Assembly (NCBI RefSeq): GCF_002419965.1
Contig: NZ_DIHC01000033.1
Coordinates: 92,175-156,174, forward strand
Reading direction: 5' to 3'
Length of the DNA: 64,000 nt
From: Pseudomonas sp. UBA5706
GTDB lineage: Bacteria; Pseudomonadota; Gammaproteobacteria; Pseudomonadales; Pseudomonadaceae
This document shows positions 18,060-26,454 of this stretch, piece after piece. The notes under the pieces were generated by a model. That model was given only the letters and a program-made list of their open reading frames with translations. It was not told the origin of the DNA and ran no database searches. A program made the position numbers and the translations under genes. Each line of letters opens with the position of its first letter. The first letter of the stretch is position 1.

Positions 18060-18197
18060 GATGATGGCTCGCTTGTTGTTTTTGTTGTAGGAAGTTCAGT
18101 CGAACGCACGCGACCGTCCTCACGGCGAGCGCCCACGGGGGCACGCCGGTCGCGATGAGGCAAGGATTACAGTGCGCAAGCCAGTGGCCGTCGGGGA

Positions 18198-19928
18198 TCA
18201 GGGCATGGTGCTGCTCGACATCGCCGCCAACGCAGGCCCGCCGTTGACCTGTCGTGCCTGGGCCATGTGGCAGGCGGCGATGTAGCCGAATGTCAGCCCA
18301 GGCCCCAAGGTAATGCCCGGGCCCGGGTACTGGCCGCCCATGATCGAGTTCATGTCATTACCGGCGGCATACAAACCCTCGATCGCCTGGCCCTGAGCAT
18401 CGAGTACACGGGCCTGCTCGTCGGTGATGAGTCCGCACGCGGTGCCGATGTCGCCGGGCACCACCTCGACCGCATAGAACGGCCCCTTGATGATCGGGGC
18501 AAGGCACGGATTGGGCCGATGGGCCGGGTCGCCCAGATACTGGTTGTAAGCGCTCTGACCCTTGCCAAAATCCGGATCCTGCCCTTGCTCAGCGAACGTG
18601 TTGTAGCGCGCCACTGTGGCCTGCAGCCCTGCAGCATCAATACTCAACGCCAAGCCCAGTGCCTGAACGCTGTCACCACGTTTCAGGTAGCCGCTGTCGA
18701 TAAAACGCCGCAGCGACGCCGCCTGCGGCCTGACCATGCCCAAACCGTAACGCTGCAGGAACTGACTGTCGCAGATCAGCCATGCCGGCACTGCCCCTGC
18801 CTTATGCTGGGCTTCGCCACAGGCATGGTAAGAGTCGGCCTCGTTGACAAAACGCTGACCGGCCTTGTTGACCATGATCACCCCAGGCTTATAGCGATCG
18901 AGCATTAAGTGCGGGAAACGCGCCGTGCTGCCATCGGCGCGTTGCATCATCGAAACCGGGGAATAAAAAGCGTTATTGCGATTGCGTGCGTGACCGGTGC
19001 CAGCACCCAAGCCCATGGCCAGGGTGATGCCGTCACCGGTATTGGCCTCATTGCCCGCCGACCATTGCCCGGTGGGGTGCGGCAGCCACTGTTCACGCAG
19101 TTTTAGATTGGCCGGAAAGCCGCCGGTGGCCAGCAGCACACCACGCCGTGCCGAGACCCGTACCGGCTGACCGGCATGATCAATCAGGGCACCCACAACC
19201 CTTGCTCCCTCCAGCAGCAGCTCGCGGGCCGGGGCTGTGCGCCAGAGCTCGACGCGCAGGTCCAGCAGGCTTTTATACAGGCGCCCAGCCAAGGCATTAC
19301 CCAGCACCAGGCGTGTGCCACGTGAGTATCCGCGTAGACGGTCGCTGGCAAAGCGCGCGAGCAATTTCAGCGCGTGCCTCATGCCAGGCAACGAGCGCTT
19401 GGCTTTTAACAGCAAATCGATGTCAGTCTTGTTGACCATCATGCCGTCGAACGCAAGAAACTCTGGCCAAGGCGCGCGCAGGTTTTCGAAGTCCGCACCG
19501 AGCTGGCGTCCGTCGAACTCCAGCGGATCAAGCGCCCGCCCGCCTCGCCCGGCCCCTTCGAGTTCGCAGAGATAGTCGGGCGAGTACTGGCGACCGGAAA
19601 ACTTCACATGGGTATGCCTCTCGAGAAATTCGAGCATCGCCGGGCCGTGGTCCAGAAAAGCCTGACGCATGGGCCGTGGCGCCGCCTCCCCGACCACTTG
19701 ATCCAGGTAAGTCTCCACCGCTTCGCGGCTGTCCAGGACTCCCAGCGCCTTACCCTGGGCATTCAACGGCACCCAGGTGCCACCGCCGGACAGCGCCGTG
19801 GTGCCGCCGAAGCGATCAGTCTTCTCCACCAGCAGCACGTCCAGCCCATGCAACTTCGCTACTGCTGCGGCGCACATGCCGGCCGCACCACTGCCAATCA
19901 CCAGCACATCGACTTCAATGGATTTCAC
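18198..19928 (-). CDS. FAD-dependent 3-ketosteroid-Delta1-dehydrogenase-like flavoprotein
   Basis: 576 residues from GTG 19928 (GGAGG eight bases upstream; an alternative GTG at 19934 is too close). The Rossmann start is VLVIGSGAAGMCAAAVAK with GGTTALSGGGTW after it. Y534-PGPG538 near the C-terminus, followed by TLGPGLTFGY, matches the KstD Tyr/Gly catalytic pair (Tyr487 and Gly491 in Rhodococcus KstD1, from memory). This family removes two hydrogens next to a ring ketone. In a cluster that ends in homogentisate, dehydrogenation of a cyclohexanone-type ring towards a phenol is a reasonable inference; true steroid degradation genes are not present. Confidence 0.8.
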   Translation of the reverse strand: MKSIEVDVLVIGSGAAGMCAAAVAKLHGLDVLLVEKTDRFGGTTALSGGGTWVPLNAQGKALGVLDSREAVETYLDQVVGEAAPRPMRQAFLDHGPAMLEFLERHTHVKFSGRQYSPDYLCELEGAGRGGRALDPLEFDGRQLGADFENLRAPWPEFLAFDGMMVNKTDIDLLLKAKRSLPGMRHALKLLARFASDRLRGYSRGTRLVLGNALAGRLYKSLLDLRVELWRTAPARELLLEGARVVGALIDHAGQPVRVSARRGVLLATGGFPANLKLREQWLPHPTGQWSAGNEANTGDGITLAMGLGAGTGHARNRNNAFYSPVSMMQRADGSTARFPHLMLDRYKPGVIMVNKAGQRFVNEADSYHACGEAQHKAGAVPAWLICDSQFLQRYGLGMVRPQAASLRRFIDSGYLKRGDSVQALGLALSIDAAGLQATVARYNTFAEQGQDPDFGKGQSAYNQYLGDPAHRPNPCLAPIIKGPFYAVEVVPGDIGTACGLITDEQARVLDAQGQAIEGLYAAGNDMNSIMGGQYPGPGITLGPGLTFGYIAACHMAQARQVNGGPALAAMSSSTMP

Positions 19929-19944
19929 AGGCACAGCCTCCGGG

Positions 19945-20652
19945 TTATTGGCTCAAGCCCAGCGATGGATCGACGTCCGCGTAGGGTGTCGGTCGCAGCA
20001 GCCATGTGTCGGCGCGGCCCAGCAGGCTACGGCCAAGGCTACGACGCTGCTCGGCATGAGCCTGTTGAATGCGCGCATCGCTCCAGTAGGCCTGCCAACC
20101 GGCCTCACGCGTGGCGAAATCCGGCCACGACAGCAGGCTGACCAGCCCCGGCATGTACTGCCCGGCGACCAGGTTGAAACTGCCGAGCAAACTGGCCCCC
20201 AACTCGTTGAGTACCGGAAGCGCGGTTTGTGCAAGGTAGGCGTGGGCGGCCTTGGGCTGCCCATTGGCGATAGGTTGCACGATCAACTCATGCAAAGCGC
20301 CCACCTGCGGCGCTGGGCCGTGCTGGCGGTGCTCCAGCCAGGCCGGACTGGGCGTGAGCAGGGAAATGTCGTAGTGCTGGACCAGTTCACTGCCGCCGTT
20401 GGTTTCGGCCCGCAATGCCCACCAGTCGGGGTCGGCATAAAATCCGTTCCAGTGCGTTTCGCGCTCGGTGTTGTCCTTCCACGCCATCAGATAGATGAAC
20501 AGCGGCGTGCCACGCCCGGCAATGGCGTGCCAGCGACCAACGACACGAATGCCGTGCTTATGCAGCAAGGGCGGCAAACCATCGCGCATGCGCGCATCCA
20601 GATCGTGCATGCGCCCCGGTTCGACGTGGTAATAGCGAAGTTCGTATTGCAT
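19945..20652 (-). CDS. NIPSNAP-family protein
   Basis: 235 residues from ATG 20652 with AGGAGC seven bases upstream. It begins MQYELRYYHVEPGRMHDL, typical of NIPSNAP ferredoxin-like barrels, and a second similar repeat occupies the C-terminal half (YEL-like core near LLGSFNLVAGQY). Bacterial NIPSNAP proteins accompany aromatic and terpenoid catabolic genes, sometimes as small oxidative or ligand-binding enzymes; a precise reaction is unknown. It is 14 bp behind an SDR gene and 16 bp ahead of the flavoprotein gene, clearly one operon. Confidence 0.75.
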   Translation of the reverse strand: MQYELRYYHVEPGRMHDLDARMRDGLPPLLHKHGIRVVGRWHAIAGRGTPLFIYLMAWKDNTERETHWNGFYADPDWWALRAETNGGSELVQHYDISLLTPSPAWLEHRQHGPAPQVGALHELIVQPIANGQPKAAHAYLAQTALPVLNELGASLLGSFNLVAGQYMPGLVSLLSWPDFATREAGWQAYWSDARIQQAHAEQRRSLGRSLLGRADTWLLRPTPYADVDPSLGLSQ

Positions 20653-20666
20653 GGGATGCTCCTGAG

Positions 20667-21449
20667 TCAAAGACTGGCCGAGGCCACGTAGTTGCCGACG
20701 CTCCAGCCACCGTCGACGGTTAGCGTGTGGCCGTTGATGAAGCCGGCCTGATCGCTGCAGAGGAAATAAATGGCGTTGGCAACGTCTTGCGGCGTGCCGA
20801 TGCGATGGAACGGTGTGGTATCGATCATCACGGCTTTAAAGCGCGCGTCGGTGCGAATGCGTTCGGCGGTCAATGGCGTCTCGATGATGCCGGGAGCCAC
20901 CGCGTTGACCCGGATGCCCTGCGGTCCGTAATCCACCGCCATTTGCCGGGTCAGACCGACCAGCGCAGCCTTGGTCGCAGCATAAGGCGCTACGCCGGGA
21001 TGCCCGATAAGGCCAAAGATCGACGCCAGATTGATAATGCAGCCACGACCAGGCTTGAGGTGCGGTAAGGCCTCGCGGGAGAAGCGAAAGACACTGCGCA
21101 GGTTGATGTCGGTGTAACGGTCCCATTCCTCGTCACTGGTCTGCGCCGCACTCTTGGCTTTGCCGATGCCTGCATTGTTGATCAGCCAATCCAGGCCGCC
21201 AAAGGCGTCCACGGCCAGCTCTACGGCCTGCCGTGGCGAGTCCTGCGAGGTGACGTCCTGGACCAGCAAGCGAAACGCCTCTGGCCGAGCGCTAAGGCTG
21301 CGGGTCTGTTCGAGCAGCGCACGGTCCAGGTCGGTGATCACCACGCGCGCGCCCTGCTCTGCCAGACGCAATGCGGTGGCGCGCCCCAAGCCTTGGCCTG
21401 CCCCGGTAATCAATGCCACCGGCGCCGTTGAAATTTTATCTGCACACAT
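20667..21449 (-). CDS. Short-chain dehydrogenase/reductase (first of three)
   Basis: 260 residues, classical SDR: NAD(P)-binding TGAGQGLG, NNAG, and catalytic Tyr/Lys in YAATK. Asp at the end of beta-2 (VVITDLD) favours NAD(H). The C-terminus has the usual DGGW. AGGAGG lies before ATG 21449. Third gene of the minus operon, 12 bp after the preceding SDR gene. Probably oxidises a hydroxyl or reduces a ketone of the ring substrate. Confidence 0.9.
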   Translation of the reverse strand: MCADKISTAPVALITGAGQGLGRATALRLAEQGARVVITDLDRALLEQTRSLSARPEAFRLLVQDVTSQDSPRQAVELAVDAFGGLDWLINNAGIGKAKSAAQTSDEEWDRYTDINLRSVFRFSREALPHLKPGRGCIINLASIFGLIGHPGVAPYAATKAALVGLTRQMAVDYGPQGIRVNAVAPGIIETPLTAERIRTDARFKAVMIDTTPFHRIGTPQDVANAIYFLCSDQAGFINGHTLTVDGGWSVGNYVASASL

Positions 21450-21461
21450 GCTCGATCCTCC

Positions 21462-22190
21462 TTAGCTGTAGCTGCCGCCCAACGACTTGCCGCCGTCGAC
21501 GAACAGCACCTGTCCGGTCACAAAACCCGTGGCCGGGCTGCAGAAAAAGGCGATGGCATTGGCGACGTCCTCGGGCCGTCCGGCCTTGCCGGTCGGCTGC
21601 AGGGCTTCCTGTGCCCGCCGACGCTCGGGGCTCAGCGACTGCAACAAGGGGGTATCGATCAAACCGGGGGCAATGGTATTCACCGCGATGTCGCGCGAGG
21701 CTAACTCCATTGCAGCAGCGCGGGCGTAACCGACCACTGCAGCCTTGGAAGCCACGTAATGGGCATGATTACGCGCCCCGAGGTAAGCCCGCGACGCGAC
21801 GATAACCACCTTGCCACCCGCGGTCATGCGCTCGCTCGCTGCCTGGGTCAAGGTATGCACGGCAATGGTGTTGATCTCGTACATGCGCCGGAAATCATCG
21901 CCGCTGGCCTCGCCGAACGGGCGTTCATCGAAGATCCCGGCGTTGTTGACCAGGGCCGTCAGCGGTGGGATATCGGCCAGCATCTGCCGCACGGCCGCTT
22001 CATCGGTGATGTCCACGCCCAGTGCGGTGACGTCCAGGCCCTGCTCGCGAAGCTTTGCCGCCTCGGACTGCGCGAGGGTGACATTGCGGTCCACCAGGAA
22101 CACCGCGAAGCCGTCTTTGGCCAGCCGCTCGACAGTGGCGCGGCCCATGCCGCTGGCGCCGCCGGTGACCAGCGCGTAAGGAAGAGTCAT
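21462..22190 (-). CDS. Short-chain dehydrogenase/reductase (second of three)
   Basis: 242 residues from ATG 22190, preceded by GAGGC; an upstream in-frame start overlaps the previous gene and lacks a ribosome site. Motifs: TGGASGMG cofactor loop, VDRN at the end of beta-2 (NAD-type Asp), NNAG, catalytic YVASK, and C-terminal VDGGKS. Second gene of the operon, 61 bp after the first SDR gene. Three non-identical SDRs in one operon suggest successive redox steps or stereoisomer-specific enzymes on the same ring. Confidence 0.9.
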   Translation of the reverse strand: MTLPYALVTGGASGMGRATVERLAKDGFAVFLVDRNVTLAQSEAAKLREQGLDVTALGVDITDEAAVRQMLADIPPLTALVNNAGIFDERPFGEASGDDFRRMYEINTIAVHTLTQAASERMTAGGKVVIVASRAYLGARNHAHYVASKAAVVGYARAAAMELASRDIAVNTIAPGLIDTPLLQSLSPERRRAQEALQPTGKAGRPEDVANAIAFFCSPATGFVTGQVLFVDGGKSLGGSYS

Positions 22191-22251
22191 AGGGTTGCCT
22201 CTACTCGATTCATTGTTGTTGGAAGAGGTGCAGGCATGCACAGCGCGGGGC

Positions 22252-23037
22252 CTATTGCATGCGGTAACCACCGTTGACATCAGTCATGGTGCCGGTGATG
22301 TACGACGCTTCAGGAGAGATAAGGAAGGCGATGGCCGCGGCGATATCGTCCGGCTGACCCAAGCGTCCCAAGGGGATATTGGCAGCGGCCGCAGCCTCCT
22401 GACCGGGCGCCATGGACAGGCGCAGCATCGCTGTGTCGATCAGGCCTGGCGCAATGCCGTTGACGGTAATGCCCATTCCTGCCGTTTCACGTGCCAGTGC
22501 CTTGGTATAGCCCAGCACCGCCGCCTTGCTGGAGATATAGGCCGAACTGGAGCGATACCCGCCCAACTGCGCCGCGCATGAGGAAAACGTCACGATCCGG
22601 CCATGGTCCACGGCTCGCAGTCGGCGCGCACGCACGAAGGCACGTGTACATAGGAACGTGCCGCGAGTGTTGACCGCGTGGGTCAGCTCCCATTCGTCGA
22701 GCTCGGTGTCAGCGATCAGCCGCCGCTCACCCTCGTGGAGGATGAGGATCCCGGCGGCGCAGACAATCGCGTCGACCGGGCCGTGCTCGGCTTCGATGGC
22801 TGCAAAGGTGGTATCGACGCTGGGCTCTTGGGCGACATCCATGCGCCAGGCGCTATGGCCGCTGCCGGGCAAACCATTGACGGTGGCTTGGCAACTGGCC
22901 TCATTGAGGTCGGCAGCGGCAATGCGATAGCCACGGCTGGCGAGATACCTGGCTACTCCGGCACCAATGCCTTGGGCGGCACCGGTAATCAAAACGTGGC
23001 GCATAGCGCCATTGGAAGACACTGCAGGCGATGACAT
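22252..23037 (-). CDS. Short-chain dehydrogenase/reductase (third, promoter-proximal)
   Basis: 261 residues from ATG 23037 with GGGGG upstream; the frame continues to 23145 without a ribosome site. Motifs: TGAAQGIG, AADLN (NAD-type Asp), catalytic YISSK, and VNGGYRM at the end. It is the first gene of the six-gene minus operon. A perfect CATGTATACATG palindrome lies 34 bp upstream of its start, a likely GntR-family operator. Confidence 0.9.
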   Translation of the reverse strand: MSSPAVSSNGAMRHVLITGAAQGIGAGVARYLASRGYRIAAADLNEASCQATVNGLPGSGHSAWRMDVAQEPSVDTTFAAIEAEHGPVDAIVCAAGILILHEGERRLIADTELDEWELTHAVNTRGTFLCTRAFVRARRLRAVDHGRIVTFSSCAAQLGGYRSSSAYISSKAAVLGYTKALARETAGMGITVNGIAPGLIDTAMLRLSMAPGQEAAAAANIPLGRLGQPDDIAAAIAFLISPEASYITGTMTDVNGGYRMQ

Positions 23038-23309
23038 GAGGTTTTCCCCCTGACTATTGTTTTTAGAGACCATGTATACATGTAAGCCAGTTACCCGACA
23101 GCGCGGCACAATAAGCTGCGTAGCGACAGAAAAACGCTGGACCATGGATACAAGATTGGTGCTAATCTAGCATCTTTACGTAATGCGTAAACAGATTACG
23201 TAAATTATTTGATCGCTGCTCTTGCGTGATTTGGTCAGAGCCAGCACAAAAGGCCAGCGATCAGCCCCTTGCGTATCGCCCGATAAAAACAACAAACAGG
23301 ACATCGTTG
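23038..23309. promoter_or_regulatory. Divergent control region of SDR operon and MFS transporter
   Basis: 272 bp with two distinct operator candidates. CATGTATACATG (23071-23082) is a perfect 12-bp palindrome of the TGTATACA type used by FCD-class GntR regulators. TTTACG-TAATG-CGTAAA (23175-23191) is an inverted repeat with 6-bp arms and a 5-bp spacer, followed by TTACGTAA (23196-23203). The second site has the same architecture and core as the repeat in front of hmgA. Confidence 0.6.
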
Positions 23310-24710
23310 ATGGAATCTCAAATTGCCCAGTTCCACGCGGCGCTAGACCAACGCCCGGTTTCCAGGCAGCAATGGCTGATGCTGTTGATGCTGGTTTTTC
23401 TTTTGGTGACCGATGGCTACGACGCTCAGGTCATCAGCTATGTAGTACCGGTGCTGTCCCAGCAGTGGAATTTGCCGCCAGCCGCGTTCGGGCCGGTGTT
23501 CAGCGCTAATTTGTTCGGCCTGACCCTTGGCGCGCTGTTGGTCAGCCCGCTAGGCGACCGCATTGGAATTCGCCGGGTGCTATTGGCTTGCGTGTCGTTG
23601 TATGCGGTGCTGACGGTGACCATGGTCCTGGCTAAAGACATTGAGCTGCTGATGGCCATGCGTTTTGTCTGCGGCTTGGGCATGGGGGCGGCAATGCCCA
23701 GCACCATGGCGTTGATGGCCGAATATTCGCCCCCTCGCCTGCGCACGGTGATGGTCACCATGGCCGCCTGCGGTTATTCGCTAGGGGGTGTGCTGGGCGG
23801 ATTCGTAGCTGCCCTGATGATGGATAGCTACGGCTGGCAGGCTGTGTTTATTGCCGGGGGCATCACGCCGCTGCTGTTGCTGCCGTTTCTGTTCAAGTAC
23901 CTGCCGGACTCGCTGAGCCATCTGTTCAAGGACCCTGCGCCCTATACGCGGCTGCTGCAGATCACTCGTCGCTTCATGCCTGAATGGCAAGTGCCCGAGC
24001 GCAGCACCGCGCCCGCCGACGCGCAACCGGTAGCGACCAGCAAACTGCCGGTGGTCAATCTGTTTCGGCAAGGCTGGTCGCGCCCTACCCTGTTTATCTG
24101 GGGCACCTTCCTGTTCAGCCTGATGCTGACGTACTTCTACCTGAGTTGGCTGCCGGTGCTGCTCAAGCAAAGCGGCATGACGCTCAACGCCGCCAACGTC
24201 ACTACCTCGATGTTCCTGCTATCGGGCGTGACCGGCGCGGTACTGATGTCGTACCTGGCCGACAAGCTACAAAACAAAACCCGCGTGCTGGCCTTGATGC
24301 TCTGCGGTGCAGCCTTGGCCACCGTCGCCATTGGCAAAAGCCAGGGCCATGCCGGGTGGTTGGTGTTCTTCGTATTGGTGGCCGGTTTCTGCATCATCGG
24401 CGGGCAACTGATGCTCAACTCCTTCACCAGCAGTTTTTACCCCAGTTATGCCCGCGCGACGGGGATCGGCTGGGCCATGGGCATCGGCCGTTTCGGCTCG
24501 ATCATGGCACCGCTGCTGGGCAGCCTGCTGATGACTCTGAACACGCCGCCCGAGCAGATCTTCTATCTGTTCGTCATCCCGGCGCTGATCTCCATGGTCT
24601 TGATCACTCAGGTGCGCAGGCCACAAAGCCAGCCGCCTGCGCAGGAGAGCGTCGATGAAAAAGCGCAGGATCCGCTGGCACGAGCAGATCAGACGCTCAG
24701 TCGCCACTGA
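23310..24710 (+). CDS. MFS transporter, aromatic acid:H+ symporter type
   Basis: 466 residues from ATG 23310, the start that leaves a normal-length N-terminus. Twelve hydrophobic segments; the first contains the family-typical TDGYDAQVISYVVP with the charged DGYD in helix 1. The loop 2-3 motif is GDRIGIRRVL, and a long central loop lies near residues 225-260. The AAHS family (PcaK, BenK and relatives) imports aromatic or cyclic acids with protons. It is divergent from the SDR operon and overlaps the convergent gntR gene by 14 bp. Likely importer of the pathway substrate. Confidence 0.88.
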   Translation: MESQIAQFHAALDQRPVSRQQWLMLLMLVFLLVTDGYDAQVISYVVPVLSQQWNLPPAAFGPVFSANLFGLTLGALLVSPLGDRIGIRRVLLACVSLYAVLTVTMVLAKDIELLMAMRFVCGLGMGAAMPSTMALMAEYSPPRLRTVMVTMAACGYSLGGVLGGFVAALMMDSYGWQAVFIAGGITPLLLLPFLFKYLPDSLSHLFKDPAPYTRLLQITRRFMPEWQVPERSTAPADAQPVATSKLPVVNLFRQGWSRPTLFIWGTFLFSLMLTYFYLSWLPVLLKQSGMTLNAANVTTSMFLLSGVTGAVLMSYLADKLQNKTRVLALMLCGAALATVAIGKSQGHAGWLVFFVLVAGFCIIGGQLMLNSFTSSFYPSYARATGIGWAMGIGRFGSIMAPLLGSLLMTLNTPPEQIFYLFVIPALISMVLITQVRRPQSQPPAQESVDEKAQDPLARADQTLSRH

Positions 24711-25365
24711 CCCGCGCGAAGTTGGCTTCCAGAAAGCGCCCGGCAAAATACACGTGCTCGCGCATCAACGCTTCTGCGCGCCATCCCTCACGGCGAATCA
24801 CCGCATCGACGATGCGGTGATGGTCGTCATGAGAACGCAGGATCGTGGCGTAGTCATGCCAAAGCATCAGACGTGAACTGACATATGGAATTTCCTGGGT
24901 GCGCTGAACGAACTCGCCAATCCAGTGATTGGCGCTGTTGTCGATCAGCACCTCGTGCAGCATCACGTTCATTTGTCGGTAGGGTTCAAAGTCCTCGGCT
25001 GCCAGGTAGCCTTTGCCAAGCATGGCGTCTCCTGCGGCCAATTGTTCATGCAACAGGGCAATGAGTTCGTCGCTCAGGCCTTGCTCGGCAGCCATCCGGC
25101 AGGCCATGCCTTCGAGGTTGGCGCGCACCGCATAGGCTGCAACGATGTCACGGATGTCGAACCGGCGGATCAGGTAGCCGCGCTTGGCCTGGTACGTCAG
25201 CAGGCCCTGATGCGCCAAGGCATTGAGCGCGCCGCGCAACGGCGTACGCGAGACTCCAAGCTGGCTGGCCAGGGGAATTTCCTCCAGGTGCTGGCCGGGC
25301 TTGAGCGCACCGCTGAGGATCTGTTCGCGCAGTTGCTCGGTGATTTTTTGCGACAGCGTCTGCAT
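24697..25365 (-). CDS. GntR-family regulator, FCD domain
   Basis: 222 residues. A GntR winged HTH lies at about 5-70 (LASQLGVSRTPLRGALNALAHQGL region). An all-helical FCD effector domain follows (about 80-210), with the metal/ligand-type residues usual for the subclass. Its 3' end overlaps the MFS gene. The CATGTATACATG palindrome at 23071-23082 has the form expected for its operator, so it probably controls the SDR operon in response to a carboxylate intermediate. Confidence 0.9.
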   Translation of the reverse strand: MQTLSQKITEQLREQILSGALKPGQHLEEIPLASQLGVSRTPLRGALNALAHQGLLTYQAKRGYLIRRFDIRDIVAAYAVRANLEGMACRMAAEQGLSDELIALLHEQLAAGDAMLGKGYLAAEDFEPYRQMNVMLHEVLIDNSANHWIGEFVQRTQEIPYVSSRLMLWHDYATILRSHDDHHRIVDAVIRREGWRAEALMREHVYFAGRFLEANFARVSGD

Positions 25366-25536
25366 TGACCTTCCTTGTTATGGACCAGCGTGCCGTGACA
25401 GGCGCACGTTTATTGCGCCGGCGCCGCTGCCCAATGCGCGGCAGCCAGTTCAGGCAACCCGCCTTGCCAGGTCAAGGCCAGCGCCGTGATTGCGCGTCTC
25501 ACATCAATACGTGTGGGGCTGCTCTGAGCGCCCGGT

Positions 25537-26346
25537 TCATAGCGCCGTGGGTCGGGTGCCGCCCATGCGCCGGGTAATAGTGTCCGCCGTCTGCAGCAGC
25601 ATATCGGCCGCCGAAGCCTGGTTGGAGGGCGTAAACACCGAAGCCGCGCCGACGACGGTGATCACCCCGGCCAATACCTGCCCGGTCGCGAACAGCGGCG
25701 TGGATACGGCATTGACGCCCGGCATCAGCAAGCCGTGGATCTGATTCCACCCCGTGGCGCGGATCCGCGCGACCTGCGCTTGCACGTCTTCAGGGGTGGG
25801 AGCGCCGCCGTGAGCCCGCTCCTGATCGCTAAGCTCGCTGGTCTCGGCCAAAGGCAGGAAACTGTTGAAGACCATACCGGTGGATGATGTAAGCAACGGC
25901 AGCACCGAGCCCACCCGCGTCACCAGCGTCACCGCGCCCAGCGAGGGCTCGACATGCACGACAGTGGGCCCCTTATTGCCCCAAACGGCCAGAAAGCAGG
26001 TCTCGTTGAGGCTTTCACGCAGGCTCTGGAGATAGGGAATACCGACCTTAATGACGTCCAGCCCGCCCAACGCAGCCAGTCCTACCAACAGCGCCTCGCG
26101 GCCCAGGCCGTAGTGATTGTTGGCGCGGTCCTGTTCAGCGAAACCACTGGCAATCAACGCTTGCAGGTAGCGATGGACCTTGGCCGCCGGCATGCCGACG
26201 TGCTCTGCGAGCCTGGACAGCGAGGTGCTGGGCGCCAGCTCTGCCAGCCCCTTGAGGATGCCGGTACCCACTTCGGCGGCCTGCACTTTCTGCTGCCGGG
26301 CGCCGGGTGCGAATGCGGCTCCTGATTGGATGTTGTCACTGACCAT
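25537..26346 (-). CDS. IclR-family regulator, candidate HmgR
   Basis: 269 residues. The HTH_IclR N-terminal domain (about 25-85) includes SRLAEHVGMPAAKVHRYLQA, and an IclR effector domain follows (about 100-260). It is divergent from hmgA with 108 bp between, as HmgR is in Pseudomonas putida. An ATTACG-N5-CGTAAT repeat lies in that gap. Inferred role: homogentisate-responsive control of hmgA-fahA, and perhaps also of the transporter/SDR promoter, which carries the same repeat. Confidence 0.82.
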   Translation of the reverse strand: MVSDNIQSGAAFAPGARQQKVQAAEVGTGILKGLAELAPSTSLSRLAEHVGMPAAKVHRYLQALIASGFAEQDRANNHYGLGREALLVGLAALGGLDVIKVGIPYLQSLRESLNETCFLAVWGNKGPTVVHVEPSLGAVTLVTRVGSVLPLLTSSTGMVFNSFLPLAETSELSDQERAHGGAPTPEDVQAQVARIRATGWNQIHGLLMPGVNAVSTPLFATGQVLAGVITVVGAASVFTPSNQASAADMLLQTADTITRRMGGTRPTAL

Positions 26347-26407
26347 GAGCGATAGGATGCCTTTGCGGAGAGTGCGCTTTTATAACTTGACCTCCACCCA
26401 AACTCAA

Positions 26408-26424
26408 ATTACGTTATTCGTAAT
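26408..26424. promoter_or_regulatory. Candidate IclR/HmgR operator before hmgA
   Basis: ATTACG-TTATT-CGTAAT is a perfect inverted repeat with 6-bp arms and a 5-bp spacer, 30 bp upstream of the hmgA ATG. A TTGACC at 26387-26392 could be the -35 of hmgA, in which case the repeat covers the -10 region. The matching repeat is at 23175-23191. Confidence 0.6.
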
Positions 26425-26454
26425 CCAATTACAAAATATACAAAGAGGTCGTCC

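Noticed and set aside
16698..23037. Steroid degradation cluster
   Set aside because: Only the KstD-like flavoprotein points that way; no ring-cleaving Hsa/Tes-type dioxygenase, KshA/B or side-chain genes are present, while homogentisate genes are adjacent.
23226..23309. N-terminal extension of the MFS transporter
   Set aside because: Starting at 23226 would add 28 polar residues before the usual MFS start and run close to the operator region; ATG 23310 fits the family.
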